This document shows positions 41,334 to 49,446 of a DNA stretch of 64,000 nucleotides, in pieces; position 1 is the first letter of the stretch, and the number at the start of each line of letters is the position of its first letter. This DNA comes from Streptacidiphilus albus JL83 (GTDB lineage Bacteria > Actinomycetota > Actinomycetes > Streptomycetales > Streptomycetaceae): assembly GCF_000744705.1 (NCBI RefSeq), contig NZ_JQML01000001.1, positions 6,644,017 to 6,708,016 on the forward strand, given 5' to 3'. The translations under genes and the position numbers were made by a program. The notes under the pieces are model-generated. The model did no database searches. It was not told the origin of the DNA and saw nothing but the letters and a program-made list of their open reading frames with translations.

Positions 41334-41506
41334 CAAAATCGCGGTGCGCGCCGCAGGCGCAGCGATTTTGACCTTGGCCCGGTGCGCGAGCGCAGCGAGC
41401 AGGGCCAAGGCGTCCGGCCGCTTGCGGCCGGATCGATGCCGGTGAACGCGCACGAAGTGCGCCCGGCATCGACCCCGGAGCGCGCGCCAGCGCGCGTAGG
41501 GGCGTC
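41334..41506. repeat. DNA hairpin array B (nested stems)
   Basis: Five consecutive hairpins between the reverse gene start and the HNH-like gene. CAAAATCGC/GCGATTTTG (41334/41362) encloses GCGCC-GCA-GGCGC. CCTTGGCCC/GGGCCAAGG (41372/41402) encloses GCGAGC-GCA-GCGAGC with tandem G-A pairs. CCGGCCGC-TT-GCGGCCGG is at 41414. CGATGCCGG/CCGGCATCG (41434/41463) encloses GCGCAC-GAA-GTGCGC. CCCC/GGGG (41473/41499) encloses CGCGCG-CCAG-CGCGCG. Outer stems are 8-9 bp in the first four. The flanks 41223-41333 and 41507-41690 show no gene. Confidence 0.85.
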
Positions 41507-41691
41507 CCACGTGCACGTATGGCAGCCTGCCCCCCGCACCCCGCAAACCGTCCCGTGCTGCTCCCGACCCGACGCGCACCGACGCGCCCTGCTGCGCCCG
41601 ACTCTCAAACCACAAGCGGTGAGCGACCTACCGGCCCCACAATGAGCAGTGAGACGCCGAGATGTACTCTGAGTGATCTAGTGAGCCGCCC

Positions 41692-42579
41692 ATGCCTAAA
41701 CGCCAGAAGCCCCTTCGTCACTGCATCTTCTGCGGCGAGGCCCGGGGAATGTCCCGCGAGCACCTGTGGCCTGACTACCTCTCCGACTACACATCGACCG
41801 GGGACAACAGCAGGACCACAGTCGGCATGGGCTTCACCCACGACGACAACGGCATCGCCCACATCCTGCCCATCGAGACTCGGGAGCGGCCCGGGAGCGC
41901 TCTGCAGTTCACGGTTCGCGAGATCTGCGAAGCATGCAACAACGGGTGGATGAGCGCGTTGGAGGAGCGATTGAAGCCCTTGCTGCTGGGGCTTATGCGC
42001 GCGGAGCGGATGGTCATCGACGCGAGCGAAGCTGCCCTGCTTGCGACTTGGGCGACGAAGACTGCCATGGTCAACGAGTACCTGAGCAGCCCCGGAGCCG
42101 ATCCCACGCCCCAGCCGACGTGCACCGCCGAGATGAGACGCTTCCTCATGGATCGGCAACTGCCGCCACCGAACACGAAGGTCTGGGTCGCCCGGCACTT
42201 CGGCCGGCTGCACGTTGATGCCCGACGGGGACAACTCAGCATCGTGGAGCAGCCGAATCCTGCGTGGACCGGTGGCTACGAGGTGTCGGCTACGGCCCTC
42301 ACGCTTGAGCAGATGACTCTCTTGGTGTGGGCTGCGGACTCGCCCCGTGCTGTTGCCGCCGCTCTTGATCCTGATGTGTGGCGCCCTATCTGGCCCAACA
42401 TTCAAGGGCTCCGATGGCCGCCACCACGATCAGCGTCGGACGCGGACGTGGAGAACGTGGCCTACCGCGTGGGGGCCTGCTATCCGAAAGTCAACACCGT
42501 CTTGGTCCAGCGGGATGACATCGCCGCTAACATCCGCCGCGAGAAGGCCCTGAGCACATCGCCCGTTATCTCTTCGTGA
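41692..42579 (+). CDS. HNH-like zinc protein, putative nuclease
   Basis: 295 aa from ATG 41692. HCIFCGEARGMSREHLWPDY then EICEACNNGWMSALEERLKP is a Cys-x2-Cys...Glu-His...Cys-x2-Cys-Asn-Asn treble clef found in HNH-related proteins of phages and mobile elements. The remaining 190 residues are of unknown fold. Its base composition is visibly less GC-rich than its neighbours, which suggests separate acquisition. Nuclease activity is inferred; the catalytic His is probably that of REH. Confidence 0.66.
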   Translation: MPKRQKPLRHCIFCGEARGMSREHLWPDYLSDYTSTGDNSRTTVGMGFTHDDNGIAHILPIETRERPGSALQFTVREICEACNNGWMSALEERLKPLLLGLMRAERMVIDASEAALLATWATKTAMVNEYLSSPGADPTPQPTCTAEMRRFLMDRQLPPPNTKVWVARHFGRLHVDARRGQLSIVEQPNPAWTGGYEVSATALTLEQMTLLVWAADSPRAVAAALDPDVWRPIWPNIQGLRWPPPRSASDADVENVAYRVGACYPKVNTVLVQRDDIAANIRREKALSTSPVISS

Positions 42580-42785
42580 CATTCGGTCCGTGATGCTCTA
42601 GAGTCACATCTCGACGCGGCATGCCCGGAAACGGGCACCGCCCCTGACGCACCAGCAGCCCTGCACCCACCATGGTGCGGGGCTGTTCCGCGTTCCCGTG
42701 CCCTCAACGCTCAGCGGCCGACCTGGCCCATCCGAGCACCGACTCGCTCGCCCATCAGGCGCACGCGACCGCTCCGGAGGACACC

Positions 42786-43505
42786 ATGACCGACTGGACC
42801 CTTCACCACGGCGACGCACTCACCACCCTGGCCACGATCGCCGACAACTCGATCGACGCCGTCATCACCGATCCGCCCTACAACAGCGGCGGACGCACCC
42901 CCAACGACCGCACCGGCCAAGGCTCCCGCGACAAGTACGTCAGCAGCGACGCCAAGCACGACCTGCCCGACTTCGAGGGCGAGACACGCGACCAGCGCGG
43001 CTACCTCGCCTGGATGAGCCTGGTCCTCGCCGAGTGCCGGCGTACCGCCGTCACGGGCGCACCCCTGCTGCTGTTCACCGACTGGCGGCAGCTCCCCGTC
43101 ACCTCCGACGCCCTGCAGGCCGCCGGGTGGGTCTGGCGCGGCATCGTGCCCTGGAACAAGCCCATCGCCCGCCCCACGCCCGCCGGGTTCCGACGCTCCT
43201 GCGAGTACATCCTGTGGGCCACCAACGGACCCGTGGACGCCGCCAGGAACCCGATCTACCTGCCCGGCATCTTCACGGCCAGCCAGCCGCGCGGCAACAA
43301 GCGGCAGCACATCACACAGAAGCCCGACGAGCTCATGGACGAGCTGGTCCGGATTTGCGCGCCGGGGGGGACCGTACTCGACCCGTTCGCCGGCTCCGGA
43401 TCGACCGGTGTCGCCGCAGTCGCGTCGGGCCGCCAGTTCGTGGGCGTCGAGCTCTCGCCCAAGTACGCCAAGGTGGCGCGCGGCCGACTGTCGCTCGCAG
43501 CCTGA
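42786..43505 (+). CDS. DNA methyltransferase (N4/N6 amino type)
   Basis: 239 aa from ATG 42786, GGAGGACACC upstream. Motif IV is AVITDPPYNSGG near the N-terminus and motif I is VLDPFAGSGSTGVAAV near the C-terminus, the beta-class order. HITQKPDELMDELV precedes motif I. No target domain beyond about 100 residues and no paired restriction enzyme except the HNH-like gene upstream, so it is probably an orphan phage methylase that protects against host restriction. Confidence 0.9.
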   Translation: MTDWTLHHGDALTTLATIADNSIDAVITDPPYNSGGRTPNDRTGQGSRDKYVSSDAKHDLPDFEGETRDQRGYLAWMSLVLAECRRTAVTGAPLLLFTDWRQLPVTSDALQAAGWVWRGIVPWNKPIARPTPAGFRRSCEYILWATNGPVDAARNPIYLPGIFTASQPRGNKRQHITQKPDELMDELVRICAPGGTVLDPFAGSGSTGVAAVASGRQFVGVELSPKYAKVARGRLSLAA

Positions 43506-43512
43506 AGCACCG

Positions 43513-43535
43513 CCGCCCCCGGTCCGGGGGCGGTT
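43513..43535 (+). terminator. Terminator after the methyltransferase gene
   Basis: Perfect 10-bp stem CCGCCCCCGG / CCGGGGGCGG around a single T, followed by TT; lies just before the first tRNA. Confidence 0.75.
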
Positions 43536-43537
43536 CC

Positions 43538-43609
43538 AGCGGGGTAGCGCAGAGGTAGCGCGCCGGGCTCATGTCCCGGAGGCCGCCGGTTCGAGCCCGG
43601 CCCCCGCCA
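43538..43609 (+). tRNA. tRNA-Met(CAT), initiator-like
   Basis: 72-nt cloverleaf: acceptor AGCGGGG/CCCCGCC, D stem GCGC, anticodon arm CCGGG-CTCATGT-CCCGG, T arm GCCGG-TTCGAGC-CCGGC. Positions 1 and 72 are A and C, unpaired, and the anticodon stem has the three consecutive G-C pairs (29-31/39-41) that mark initiator tRNAs. No encoded CCA. Confidence 0.85.
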
Positions 43610-43683
43610 CTGCATGCCCACTGCCGCTACGGCCCGCCAATAATCAGTCGCCGCATCGGCTCACCAGTTCGTACGATCAGTGC

Positions 43684-43758
43684 AGCGGGATGGCGCAGTT
43701 CGGTCAGCGCGGGGGCCTCATAAGCCTCAGGTCACGGGTTCGAATCCCGTTCTCGCAA
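43684..43758 (+). tRNA. tRNA-Met(CAT), elongator type or Ile2
   Basis: 75 nt. Acceptor GCGGGA/TCTCGC with an unpaired A-A at 1-72, D stem GCGC, anticodon arm GGGGC-CTCATAA-GCCTC, T arm ACGGG-TTCGAAT-CCCGT. The anticodon stem lacks the initiator triple. Lysidine-modified Ile(CAT) cannot be excluded. Confidence 0.8.
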
Positions 43759-43759
43759 C

Positions 43760-43837
43760 GCGTCGAGCGCCAGCGCGCAACCGGGCCTGTAAAGCCTGGG
43801 TCTTCGGACACGCCAGGGTCGGCACCTGGGCGACGCA
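43760..43837 (+). tRNA. Degenerate tRNA-Tyr(GTA), class II
   Basis: Acceptor GCGTCG/CGACGC, anticodon arm CGGGC-CTGTAAA-GCCTG (anticodon GTA), long variable arm GTC-TTCG-GAC and T stem CCAGG/CCTGG. The long variable arm fits tRNA-Tyr. The D region is only 15 nt and the T loop is GTCGGCA instead of TTCGANY, so it is decayed or unusual. Confidence 0.55.
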
Positions 43838-43839
43838 CT

Positions 43840-43912
43840 GTGGTCGTAGCTCAATTGGTAGAGCGCCGCGTTGTGGTCGCGGTGGTTGCGGGTTCGATTC
43901 CCGCCGATCACC
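43840..43912 (+). tRNA. tRNA-His(GTG)
   Basis: 73 nt. Acceptor GTGGTCG/CGATCAC, anticodon arm CCGCG-TTGTGGT-CGCGG, T arm GCGGG-TTCGATT-CCCGC. Discriminator C, as expected for tRNA-His. Confidence 0.92.
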
Positions 43913-43916
43913 TTGA

Positions 43917-43989
43917 AGGGTTGTAGCTCAGAGGCCAGAGCAGCCGTCTCCAACACGGCTTGTCGCAGGTTCGACTCCTGCCGACCCTG
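43917..43989 (+). tRNA. tRNA-Trp(CCA)
   Basis: 73 nt. Acceptor AGGGTTG/CGACCCT, anticodon arm GCCGT-CTCCAAC-ACGGC, T arm GCAGG-TTCGACT-CCTGC, discriminator G. Confidence 0.92.
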
Positions 43990-43993
43990 CTGA

Positions 43994-44066
43994 TCCCTGT
44001 TGGTGCAATCGGCAGTCACGCCGCGCTCTGGACGCGGAGATCGAGGTTCGAGTCCTCGGCGGGGAG
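43994..44066 (+). tRNA. tRNA-Gln(CTG)
   Basis: 73 nt. Acceptor TCCCTGT/GCGGGGA with G-T pairs, anticodon arm CCGCG-CTCTGGA-CGCGG, T arm CGAGG-TTCGAGT-CCTCG. Confidence 0.9.
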
Positions 44067-44075
44067 CTCCACCGA

Positions 44076-44148
44076 TGGCCCGTAGCTCAGTTGGTAGAGC
44101 AGCCCGCTGTTAACGGGCGTGTCGCAGGTTCGATCCCTGCCGAGCCAG
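44076..44148 (+). tRNA. tRNA-Asn(GTT)
   Basis: 73 nt. Acceptor TGGCCCG/CGAGCCA with one C-A mismatch, anticodon arm GCCCG-CTGTTAA-CGGGC, T arm GCAGG-TTCGATC-CCTGC, discriminator G. Last of the cluster, before a terminator. Confidence 0.9.
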
Positions 44149-44154
44149 CCTGTC

Positions 44155-44187
44155 AGCCCCTCCTCCCGCCCGGGATGAGGGGCTTTC
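44155..44187 (+). terminator. Terminator after the tRNA cluster
   Basis: Stem AGCCCCTC / GAGGGGCT followed by TTTCG. The same GGGGCTTTCGCA end recurs at the 51.2-kb terminator. Confidence 0.8.
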
Positions 44188-44226
44188 GCATGTTCAGCCC
44201 CACCCCTTCACCCCTGGAGCACCCTC

Positions 44227-44544
44227 ATGCTCGCGATGCCCACTCGCGCCCACCGCCGCGCCATCTCCCGTGACCTCGCCCGCCAGTTCCCGGTCCCGCG
44301 CCGTCTGCCGAGCCACGGTGTCGTCGGCCGGATCGTGCACGCGCGCCGGCCGAAGACTGTCCGGCTACGGTCGCCGCGGTCGGGCCAGGACCGGATCAAC
44401 GCGAAGCGCGACGCCCGGGCCGGGTTCTGGCTCGGCCGGACGACGCTCTACGACCTCGCCCGTCAGCTCGGCATCCCGGCCTCCGACATCGACGACGTCC
44501 CGGCACACATCCGCGCGATCCTCGCCGCCACCCCCGCCATCTGA
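44227..44544 (+). CDS. Hypothetical basic protein
   Basis: 105 aa from ATG 44227 (GGAG upstream; ATG 44236 possible). Strongly basic N-terminal two-thirds (RAHRRAISRDLARQFPVPRR) and a C-terminal helical part with TTLYDLARQLGIPASDIDDV, which looks like a small HTH. First gene of the late block. Confidence 0.6.
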   Translation: MLAMPTRAHRRAISRDLARQFPVPRRLPSHGVVGRIVHARRPKTVRLRSPRSGQDRINAKRDARAGFWLGRTTLYDLARQLGIPASDIDDVPAHIRAILAATPAI

Positions 44545-44560
44545 CCCACCAGGAGCCCTC

Positions 44561-44965
44561 ATGCCCTCGTACCTGCTGGTTCTCGACCTTGGTCGTGGTG
44601 CCGTCGAGCACACGGTCAACGACATCGCCTGTATCCACCGCGATGAGTACCAGGTCGCGTTTTACGCTGCTGACCACGTCCTCGTCTACGCGGTCCGGCC
44701 CGACGTCCTGCTCAGCACCGAGCGCCTGGTCGACCCCCCGGACACCGACGCGTGCACGACCGCGCCGGAGCCCGCGCCAGAACCGGACCGCCAGGAGGAC
44801 GAGGCGAACTTCGCCATCGCCTTCGGCGTCCCCGGCCTGTGGATCACCGACGCCATGCGGCAAGGCATCGCCGACGCGGCGGCGCGGGGCGGCATGCGCG
44901 GGGCACTCCGCCAGGCCAGCCAGTACGCGGCCGAGTCCGGCCAGCCGTTCGGCCGTGCCTGGTGA
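44561..44965 (+). CDS. Hypothetical protein upstream of terminase
   Basis: 134 aa from ATG 44561, AGGAG upstream. Beta-rich first half (YLLVLDLGRGAVEHTVNDIA) and helical Ala/Gly-rich second half separated by a Pro/Glu linker. No family recognised. Confidence 0.62.
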   Translation: MPSYLLVLDLGRGAVEHTVNDIACIHRDEYQVAFYAADHVLVYAVRPDVLLSTERLVDPPDTDACTTAPEPAPEPDRQEDEANFAIAFGVPGLWITDAMRQGIADAAARGGMRGALRQASQYAAESGQPFGRAW

Positions 44966-44973
44966 GGTGAGCG

Positions 44974-45426
44974 ATGCCTGCGAGCAAAGCCCAGCAGACC
45001 CTAGTCGCCGAGCGTCGCCGGGCTGCGGTGCAACTCCGTATCGCGGGCCACTCCTGGTACGAGATCGCACAGCAGCTCGGCTACGACTCCAAGGCCTCGG
45101 CGTACACCGACGTGCGCCGCGCCCTGGAGAAGGCAGTCAGGGACCTGTCGATCCCGCTTGAAGTGCACCGCGAGCTGATGCTCCAGCGGCTCGACGCCAT
45201 GCTGAACGCCCTGTGGCCGAACGTCCTCGCGGGGGACACGAAGGCGATCGACGCCGCAGGCCGGCTCCTCGACCGCTACATGAGACTCCTGGGCCTGGAG
45301 GCACCGCAGCGGCACGAACTGACGCTGGAGGTGCTGGATGCCGCGCTCATCGAGGTCGAGCAGCAACTCGCCTCTGCTCGAAGCGAAGCAGCAGCGGCTG
45401 AAGCAGCTTCGGAGAGCGAAGGCTGA
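44974..45426 (+). CDS. Terminase small subunit
   Basis: 150 aa from ATG 44974. HTH for packaging-site recognition: VQLRIAGHSWYEIAQQLGYD SKASAY-type segment near residue 22, then a helical oligomerisation region and acidic Ala/Glu tail. It lies directly before and overlaps the large subunit gene, which supports the assignment; sequence families of small terminases are diverse. Confidence 0.78.
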   Translation: MPASKAQQTLVAERRRAAVQLRIAGHSWYEIAQQLGYDSKASAYTDVRRALEKAVRDLSIPLEVHRELMLQRLDAMLNALWPNVLAGDTKAIDAAGRLLDRYMRLLGLEAPQRHELTLEVLDAALIEVEQQLASARSEAAAAEAASESEG

Positions 45427-46918
45427 GCTTCGCCGTCTGGAGGCCGAACGGCTCAAGCGGATCGACGTCTTCGGACTGCTCGGATACGTCCCCACCGACC
45501 GGCAGCGCGAGTTCCACGCCGCGACCGAGTTCGACGTCCTGTACGGCGGTGCGGCCGGCGGCGGGAAGACCAAGGCCCTGCTCATGGAGGGCATCCGGGC
45601 GTGCGTCCGGCACCCAGGGATCCGCGTCGGCGCGTTCCGGCGCACATACGGCGAGCTGAAGGAGAGCCTGCTCGCCGAGCTCGCTGAGGTCGGCTACGCC
45701 CGCGCCCTCGGCGCGTCCTGGAACGGGACCGAGTACGAACTCCGCTTTGGCAATGGCTCGCTGATGATGTTCCGGTACGCCGAGACCATCAAGGACGCCA
45801 CCAGGCGCCAGGGTGGCCAGTACCAGCTGATCCTGTTCGACGAACGGACCCTGACCGGGCCCGAGGTCTGCGGGTTCCTGGAGTCGCGGCTGCGGTCCGG
45901 CCGGGCCGACCGGCCGGTCCTCGGGATCAGGTCCGGTACCAACCCGGGCGGTGCCGGCCACGGCACGGTCAAGGCCCGCTACATCGACGCGACCGGCTAC
46001 GGGGCTCGGGTCATCACCGACCGGCGGGGCCGGAGCGTGCGGTTCATCCCGTCCAAGCTCGCGGACAACCCGCACGTCAACGCCGAGTACGCGGACGACC
46101 TGCGGAATCTGCCCGAGCAGCTCCGCCGGGCGTTCCTCGACGGCGACTGGGACAGCTTCCTCGGCCAGGCCTTCGGCGAGTGGTCCCACGACCGGCACAC
46201 CCTGGACCCCATCACCCTGCCGCCGTCCTGGCGCCGCGTCATGGGCCTGGACTGGGGCTTCGCCGCACCGTGGGCCGCGCTGTGGATCGCGGTCGACGAG
46301 GACGGCCGGGCGTGGGTCTACCGCGAGGCGTACAAGACGAAGGTCGGCGAGGAGGACCAGGCCCGCCGGATCCTCGCGGCTGAGGCCCCCGGCGAGCACG
46401 TCGCACCGCGCTGGGCGGACGACGCGATGTGGGCCACCCGCGGCTCGGCCCGGCCGATCGCCTCGATCTACGCCGAGCACGGCGTCCACCTCACCGAGGC
46501 CGGCAAGGGCGGCCGTGTCGCGGGGTGGCAGCGCCTGCGCTCGTACCTGGGTGACGCCCCAGCGTGCGCGCACCACCGGGCGCTCGGCTGGGACGAGTGC
46601 CCGCGGCTGCACGTCTTCCGGACCTGCGAGAACCTCACCCGCGAGATCCCCGCGCTGCCGTTCGCCACCTCCGGCGACCCGGAAGATGTCGACTCCACTG
46701 CATCGGATCACGCGGCCGATGCCCTGCGGTACGCGCTGATCAACCTCGGCGGTGGCCCCAAGTTCCCGATCCACGACGAGGCGCCGACGCCGGCCCGCCC
46801 GGACGAGCTCAAGCAGCCGTTCGGCGGCCGATACGCGGTCAACCCAGATCCTGATGGACCCGACGACGATCCCGATGAGCAGCGGGGGAAGGTGGCGGTG
46901 TCTCCGTGGGCGCAGTGA
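45338..46918 (+). CDS. Terminase large subunit
   Basis: DNA-packaging motor and nuclease. 526 aa from ATG 45338, which follows GGAGG by six bases within the small-subunit gene (89-nt overlap). N-terminal coiled coil, then Walker A GGAAGGGKTKA near residue 70, Walker B YQLILFDERT, and the RNase H-type nuclease with MGLDWGFAAPWAALW, RWADDAMWA and the distal Asp in SDHAADALRYAL. Acidic Pro-rich C-terminus. Confidence 0.92.
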   Translation: MPRSSRSSSNSPLLEAKQQRLKQLRRAKAELRRLEAERLKRIDVFGLLGYVPTDRQREFHAATEFDVLYGGAAGGGKTKALLMEGIRACVRHPGIRVGAFRRTYGELKESLLAELAEVGYARALGASWNGTEYELRFGNGSLMMFRYAETIKDATRRQGGQYQLILFDERTLTGPEVCGFLESRLRSGRADRPVLGIRSGTNPGGAGHGTVKARYIDATGYGARVITDRRGRSVRFIPSKLADNPHVNAEYADDLRNLPEQLRRAFLDGDWDSFLGQAFGEWSHDRHTLDPITLPPSWRRVMGLDWGFAAPWAALWIAVDEDGRAWVYREAYKTKVGEEDQARRILAAEAPGEHVAPRWADDAMWATRGSARPIASIYAEHGVHLTEAGKGGRVAGWQRLRSYLGDAPACAHHRALGWDECPRLHVFRTCENLTREIPALPFATSGDPEDVDSTASDHAADALRYALINLGGGPKFPIHDEAPTPARPDELKQPFGGRYAVNPDPDGPDDDPDEQRGKVAVSPWAQ

Positions 46919-48510
46919 TCGACGCCGTGAAGCGGTTCGCGAAGCCGTTCGGCGAGGCCGCACCCGTGCAGGTGCTGGCGGGCAACGGGCGGCCGACTGC
47001 CGCGCAGGTCGCCCGGCGCGGCTACGAGTACGGCATTCCGCGCGGCGGCACCACCGAGAACAACCAGGGCGGCGGCGACCTCGGCGGCGACCGGCGCGAG
47101 CAACTGCAGCAGCTCTACCAGGTGTACGCCACCTGTACCTGGTCCTCGACGTGCGTGGATTCCATCGCCCGCACCGTCACCGCCGGCGGCCTGTACCTGG
47201 ACTGGGCCTCCGACTCAGGCGAGGGCGACCAGGACGAGCCCGCCCGGCCGCCGGAGGTGCAGCGGCTGCAGCGGCTCCTGGACTACGTCAACCCGACCGA
47301 GGACATCCAGCAGCTGCTGCGCGGCATCGTCACGGACCTGGAGGTCGCAGCCGACGCCTACGTGGAAGTCATCTGGTTCCTCGGTGAGCCCATCGCGCTG
47401 TACAGCCTGGACGCGGCGAGCATGCGCGTGATCTCCGACCCCCACGGCGTCGTGACGCAGTACGTGCAGATCACCGAGGACGGCCAGAAGGCGTACTTCG
47501 AGCCGCACGAGATCATCCACATCACCAACGACACCCCGCGCTCCGGCCTGCACGGGATGAGCCCGACCGAGAAGGCGCTCCTGCCGATTACCACCTGGTT
47601 GTACGCGGCCGGGCTGCTGAAGGAGATCGTCCGCAAGGGCGACCCGCCGGTCCTGCACATCGACATGCCCGACTCGATGAGCGACTCCGCGATCAAGCGC
47701 TGGCTGCAGCAGTTCCGAGTGCGGATCCTGGGGCCGAAGAACCGCGGCGAGCCGATCGTCACCCAGGGCGGCGCGACAGTCGTCGAGCTCCAGCCGTCCA
47801 AGATCCCGGACCTGCACGCCACCAAGGCCGAGGCCCGGGACGAGATCCTGTCGACGTACGGTGTCCCGCCGGCCGAGGCCGGCGTCATCGAGTCCGGCAA
47901 CCTCGGCGGCGGCACCGGCGATTCGCAGCGGCGGACGTTCCTGACGAACACCTGCGGACCGGTCGGCGGCCTGATCCTGGAGAAGCTCAACTACGCGCTG
48001 ACCGACCAGGGCTTCGGCATCAAGGGCTGGACGCTGAAGCTCCGCGAGGTCGACATGCGGGACTCGCAGGTGATCGAGGGCATCCGGGACACCCGGATCC
48101 GCAACGGCACCTGGACGATCAACCGGGGCCGCGCGGACATCGGTGAGCCGCCGGTGAAGGGCGGCGACGACGCCGCGATCATCGACCGCCAGAACATGGT
48201 CCTCGTCAGCGACTTGGCCGTGATGTCGAAGGCGATCCTGGCGAAGGCCGCCGCGAGCGGTCTGCAGGCAGGGGCGCAGGTCGAGGGCCTCGACATGGCG
48301 CCGACGCCTCCGCCGCAGCCCGTGCCGCCGGCGCTGGCCGCCGCTGCCGCACAGGGCGGCGTCCAACTCACGGTGCCGGGCCAACCCCCGGCGCCGCCCG
48401 GGCCGCCACAGGAGTCCGTCACTGACTGGCAGCACTACGAGACGGACGGGGGCGACGACGCTGATGTCTTCCGGGACCGACTCCGCCGCGCCCTCGCCAC
48501 AGCCGCCTGA
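46906..48510 (+). CDS. Portal protein
   Basis: 534 aa from GTG 46906 (GGGGAAGG upstream). HK97/SPP1-type portal, the ring at the capsid vertex. CVDSIARTVTAGGLYLDW, EIIHITNDTPRSGLHGMSP and YGVPPAEAGVIESGNLGGG are recognisable portal blocks. The C-terminal 80 residues are Pro/Ala-rich. Overlaps terminase by 13 nt and a small gene by 47 nt. Confidence 0.9.
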   Translation: MGAVIDAVKRFAKPFGEAAPVQVLAGNGRPTAAQVARRGYEYGIPRGGTTENNQGGGDLGGDRREQLQQLYQVYATCTWSSTCVDSIARTVTAGGLYLDWASDSGEGDQDEPARPPEVQRLQRLLDYVNPTEDIQQLLRGIVTDLEVAADAYVEVIWFLGEPIALYSLDAASMRVISDPHGVVTQYVQITEDGQKAYFEPHEIIHITNDTPRSGLHGMSPTEKALLPITTWLYAAGLLKEIVRKGDPPVLHIDMPDSMSDSAIKRWLQQFRVRILGPKNRGEPIVTQGGATVVELQPSKIPDLHATKAEARDEILSTYGVPPAEAGVIESGNLGGGTGDSQRRTFLTNTCGPVGGLILEKLNYALTDQGFGIKGWTLKLREVDMRDSQVIEGIRDTRIRNGTWTINRGRADIGEPPVKGGDDAAIIDRQNMVLVSDLAVMSKAILAKAAASGLQAGAQVEGLDMAPTPPPQPVPPALAAAAAQGGVQLTVPGQPPAPPGPPQESVTDWQHYETDGGDDADVFRDRLRRALATAA

Positions 48511-48628
48511 CCCGCCCGGCCCGACCAGTGATCTGCCGGAGCCGCCCCGCGAGGGCCCGGACCAAGCACCGGACGGCGCGTTGACCGCCGCCGGCGCGTG
48601 GGCGCTCGTCAGCAAGCGGGTGTTCTGA
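48464..48628 (+). CDS. Small Pro-rich ORF overlapping the portal gene
   Basis: 54 aa from ATG 48464, within the end of the portal gene in another frame. Mostly Pro/Ser/Asp (SPQPPDPPGPTSDLPEPP), ending LTAAGAWALVSKRVF. TGATG couples it to the head morphogenesis gene. It may be a real linker protein or only a coupling ORF. Confidence 0.45.
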   Translation: MSSGTDSAAPSPQPPDPPGPTSDLPEPPREGPDQAPDGALTAAGAWALVSKRVF

Positions 48629-49446
48629 TGGCCGACCGGGCGCCGACGCTCAACCTCGGTGCGCTGAGCGGTGTGTGGGCGTCGGTGTACGCGCTGCGGG
48701 ACCGCCTGGAGGCTGCGGCCGACCGGGAGGTCATCGCTGAGTGGCGGTCCGTCGTGGAGGGCCTGGACCTCACCGACGTCATCGCGACCGTCGAGCAGAG
48801 CGCCCCGGCAGCGGGCGGGGATCCGGCGGCGGCCGCGCTGCGGCGCCGACACCTGCAGCAGGTCACGGCCGCCGCGGTCCTGGCCCGGCTCACGATGGTG
48901 ACCCGCGCACCCGGGTGGCCCGCGCTGATCGCCGTCCTGGTCGCGGCTCTCCGCCGGGCACGGGCCGCCGGGCAGCGCGCCGGCCACGCCGTGGGCGACG
49001 GCAGCGACGACGGTCTCGACGACGACGGCCAGGACGACGACGCCAGCGGCGATGACGCGCGGGACCAGGTGTCGGCCTACGACGTCGCCGCCGCCGCGCT
49101 CAAGGCCCTGGCCGCGGTCGTCGCCCGGCAACTGCTCGCGGCCGTGGCCGGTGGGAGCTCGACCAGCGCCCTGGCCTCCCTGGTCGCCACCGCGCTCAGC
49201 GACGGCCTCGTGTGGACGCTGACCGTCACTACCGCGCTCGGCGTGGTTTTCACCACCGGCATGGGCACCGCCTACGCCGCCCGCGGCGTGCTGCAGTTCG
49301 ACTTCGTCACCGCTGGCGACGCCAGCGTGTGCGCGACCTGTGCGGACGCCGAGGACGCGAACCCCTACCCCGCAGCGAGCGTGCCGTTCCCGCCGCTGCA
49401 TCCCAACTGCCGCTGCTCGATCGAGCCAGCCGGATCGGAGGACTGA
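48628..49446 (+). CDS. Head morphogenesis protein (Mu F / SPP1 gp7 type)
   Basis: 272 aa from ATG 48628. The C-terminal block DASVCATCADAEDANPYP and HPNCRCS is the Cys/His signature of minor head (MuF) proteins, which bind the portal and may be ejected with DNA. The N-terminal part is helical, with an Asp-rich insert near residue 133. The C-terminal domain is short for the family, with no added toxin domain. Confidence 0.82.
   Translation: MADRAPTLNLGALSGVWASVYALRDRLEAAADREVIAEWRSVVEGLDLTDVIATVEQSAPAAGGDPAAAALRRRHLQQVTAAAVLARLTMVTRAPGWPALIAVLVAALRRARAAGQRAGHAVGDGSDDGLDDDGQDDDASGDDARDQVSAYDVAAAALKALAAVVARQLLAAVAGGSSTSALASLVATALSDGLVWTLTVTTALGVVFTTGMGTAYAARGVLQFDFVTAGDASVCATCADAEDANPYPAASVPFPPLHPNCRCSIEPAGSED

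Noticed and set aside
40494..41506. Hairpin arrays as a CRISPR locus
   Set aside because: There is no constant repeat sequence or regular spacer; only the shape and loop rule recur, and no cas gene is near.
40494..41506. Hairpin arrays as retron or diversity-generating element
   Set aside because: No reverse transcriptase or template/variable repeat is visible in the window.
40494..41506. Arrays as true N4-type promoters
   Set aside because: No giant virion RNA polymerase gene is seen in the window; the loop similarity is kept only as an analogy.
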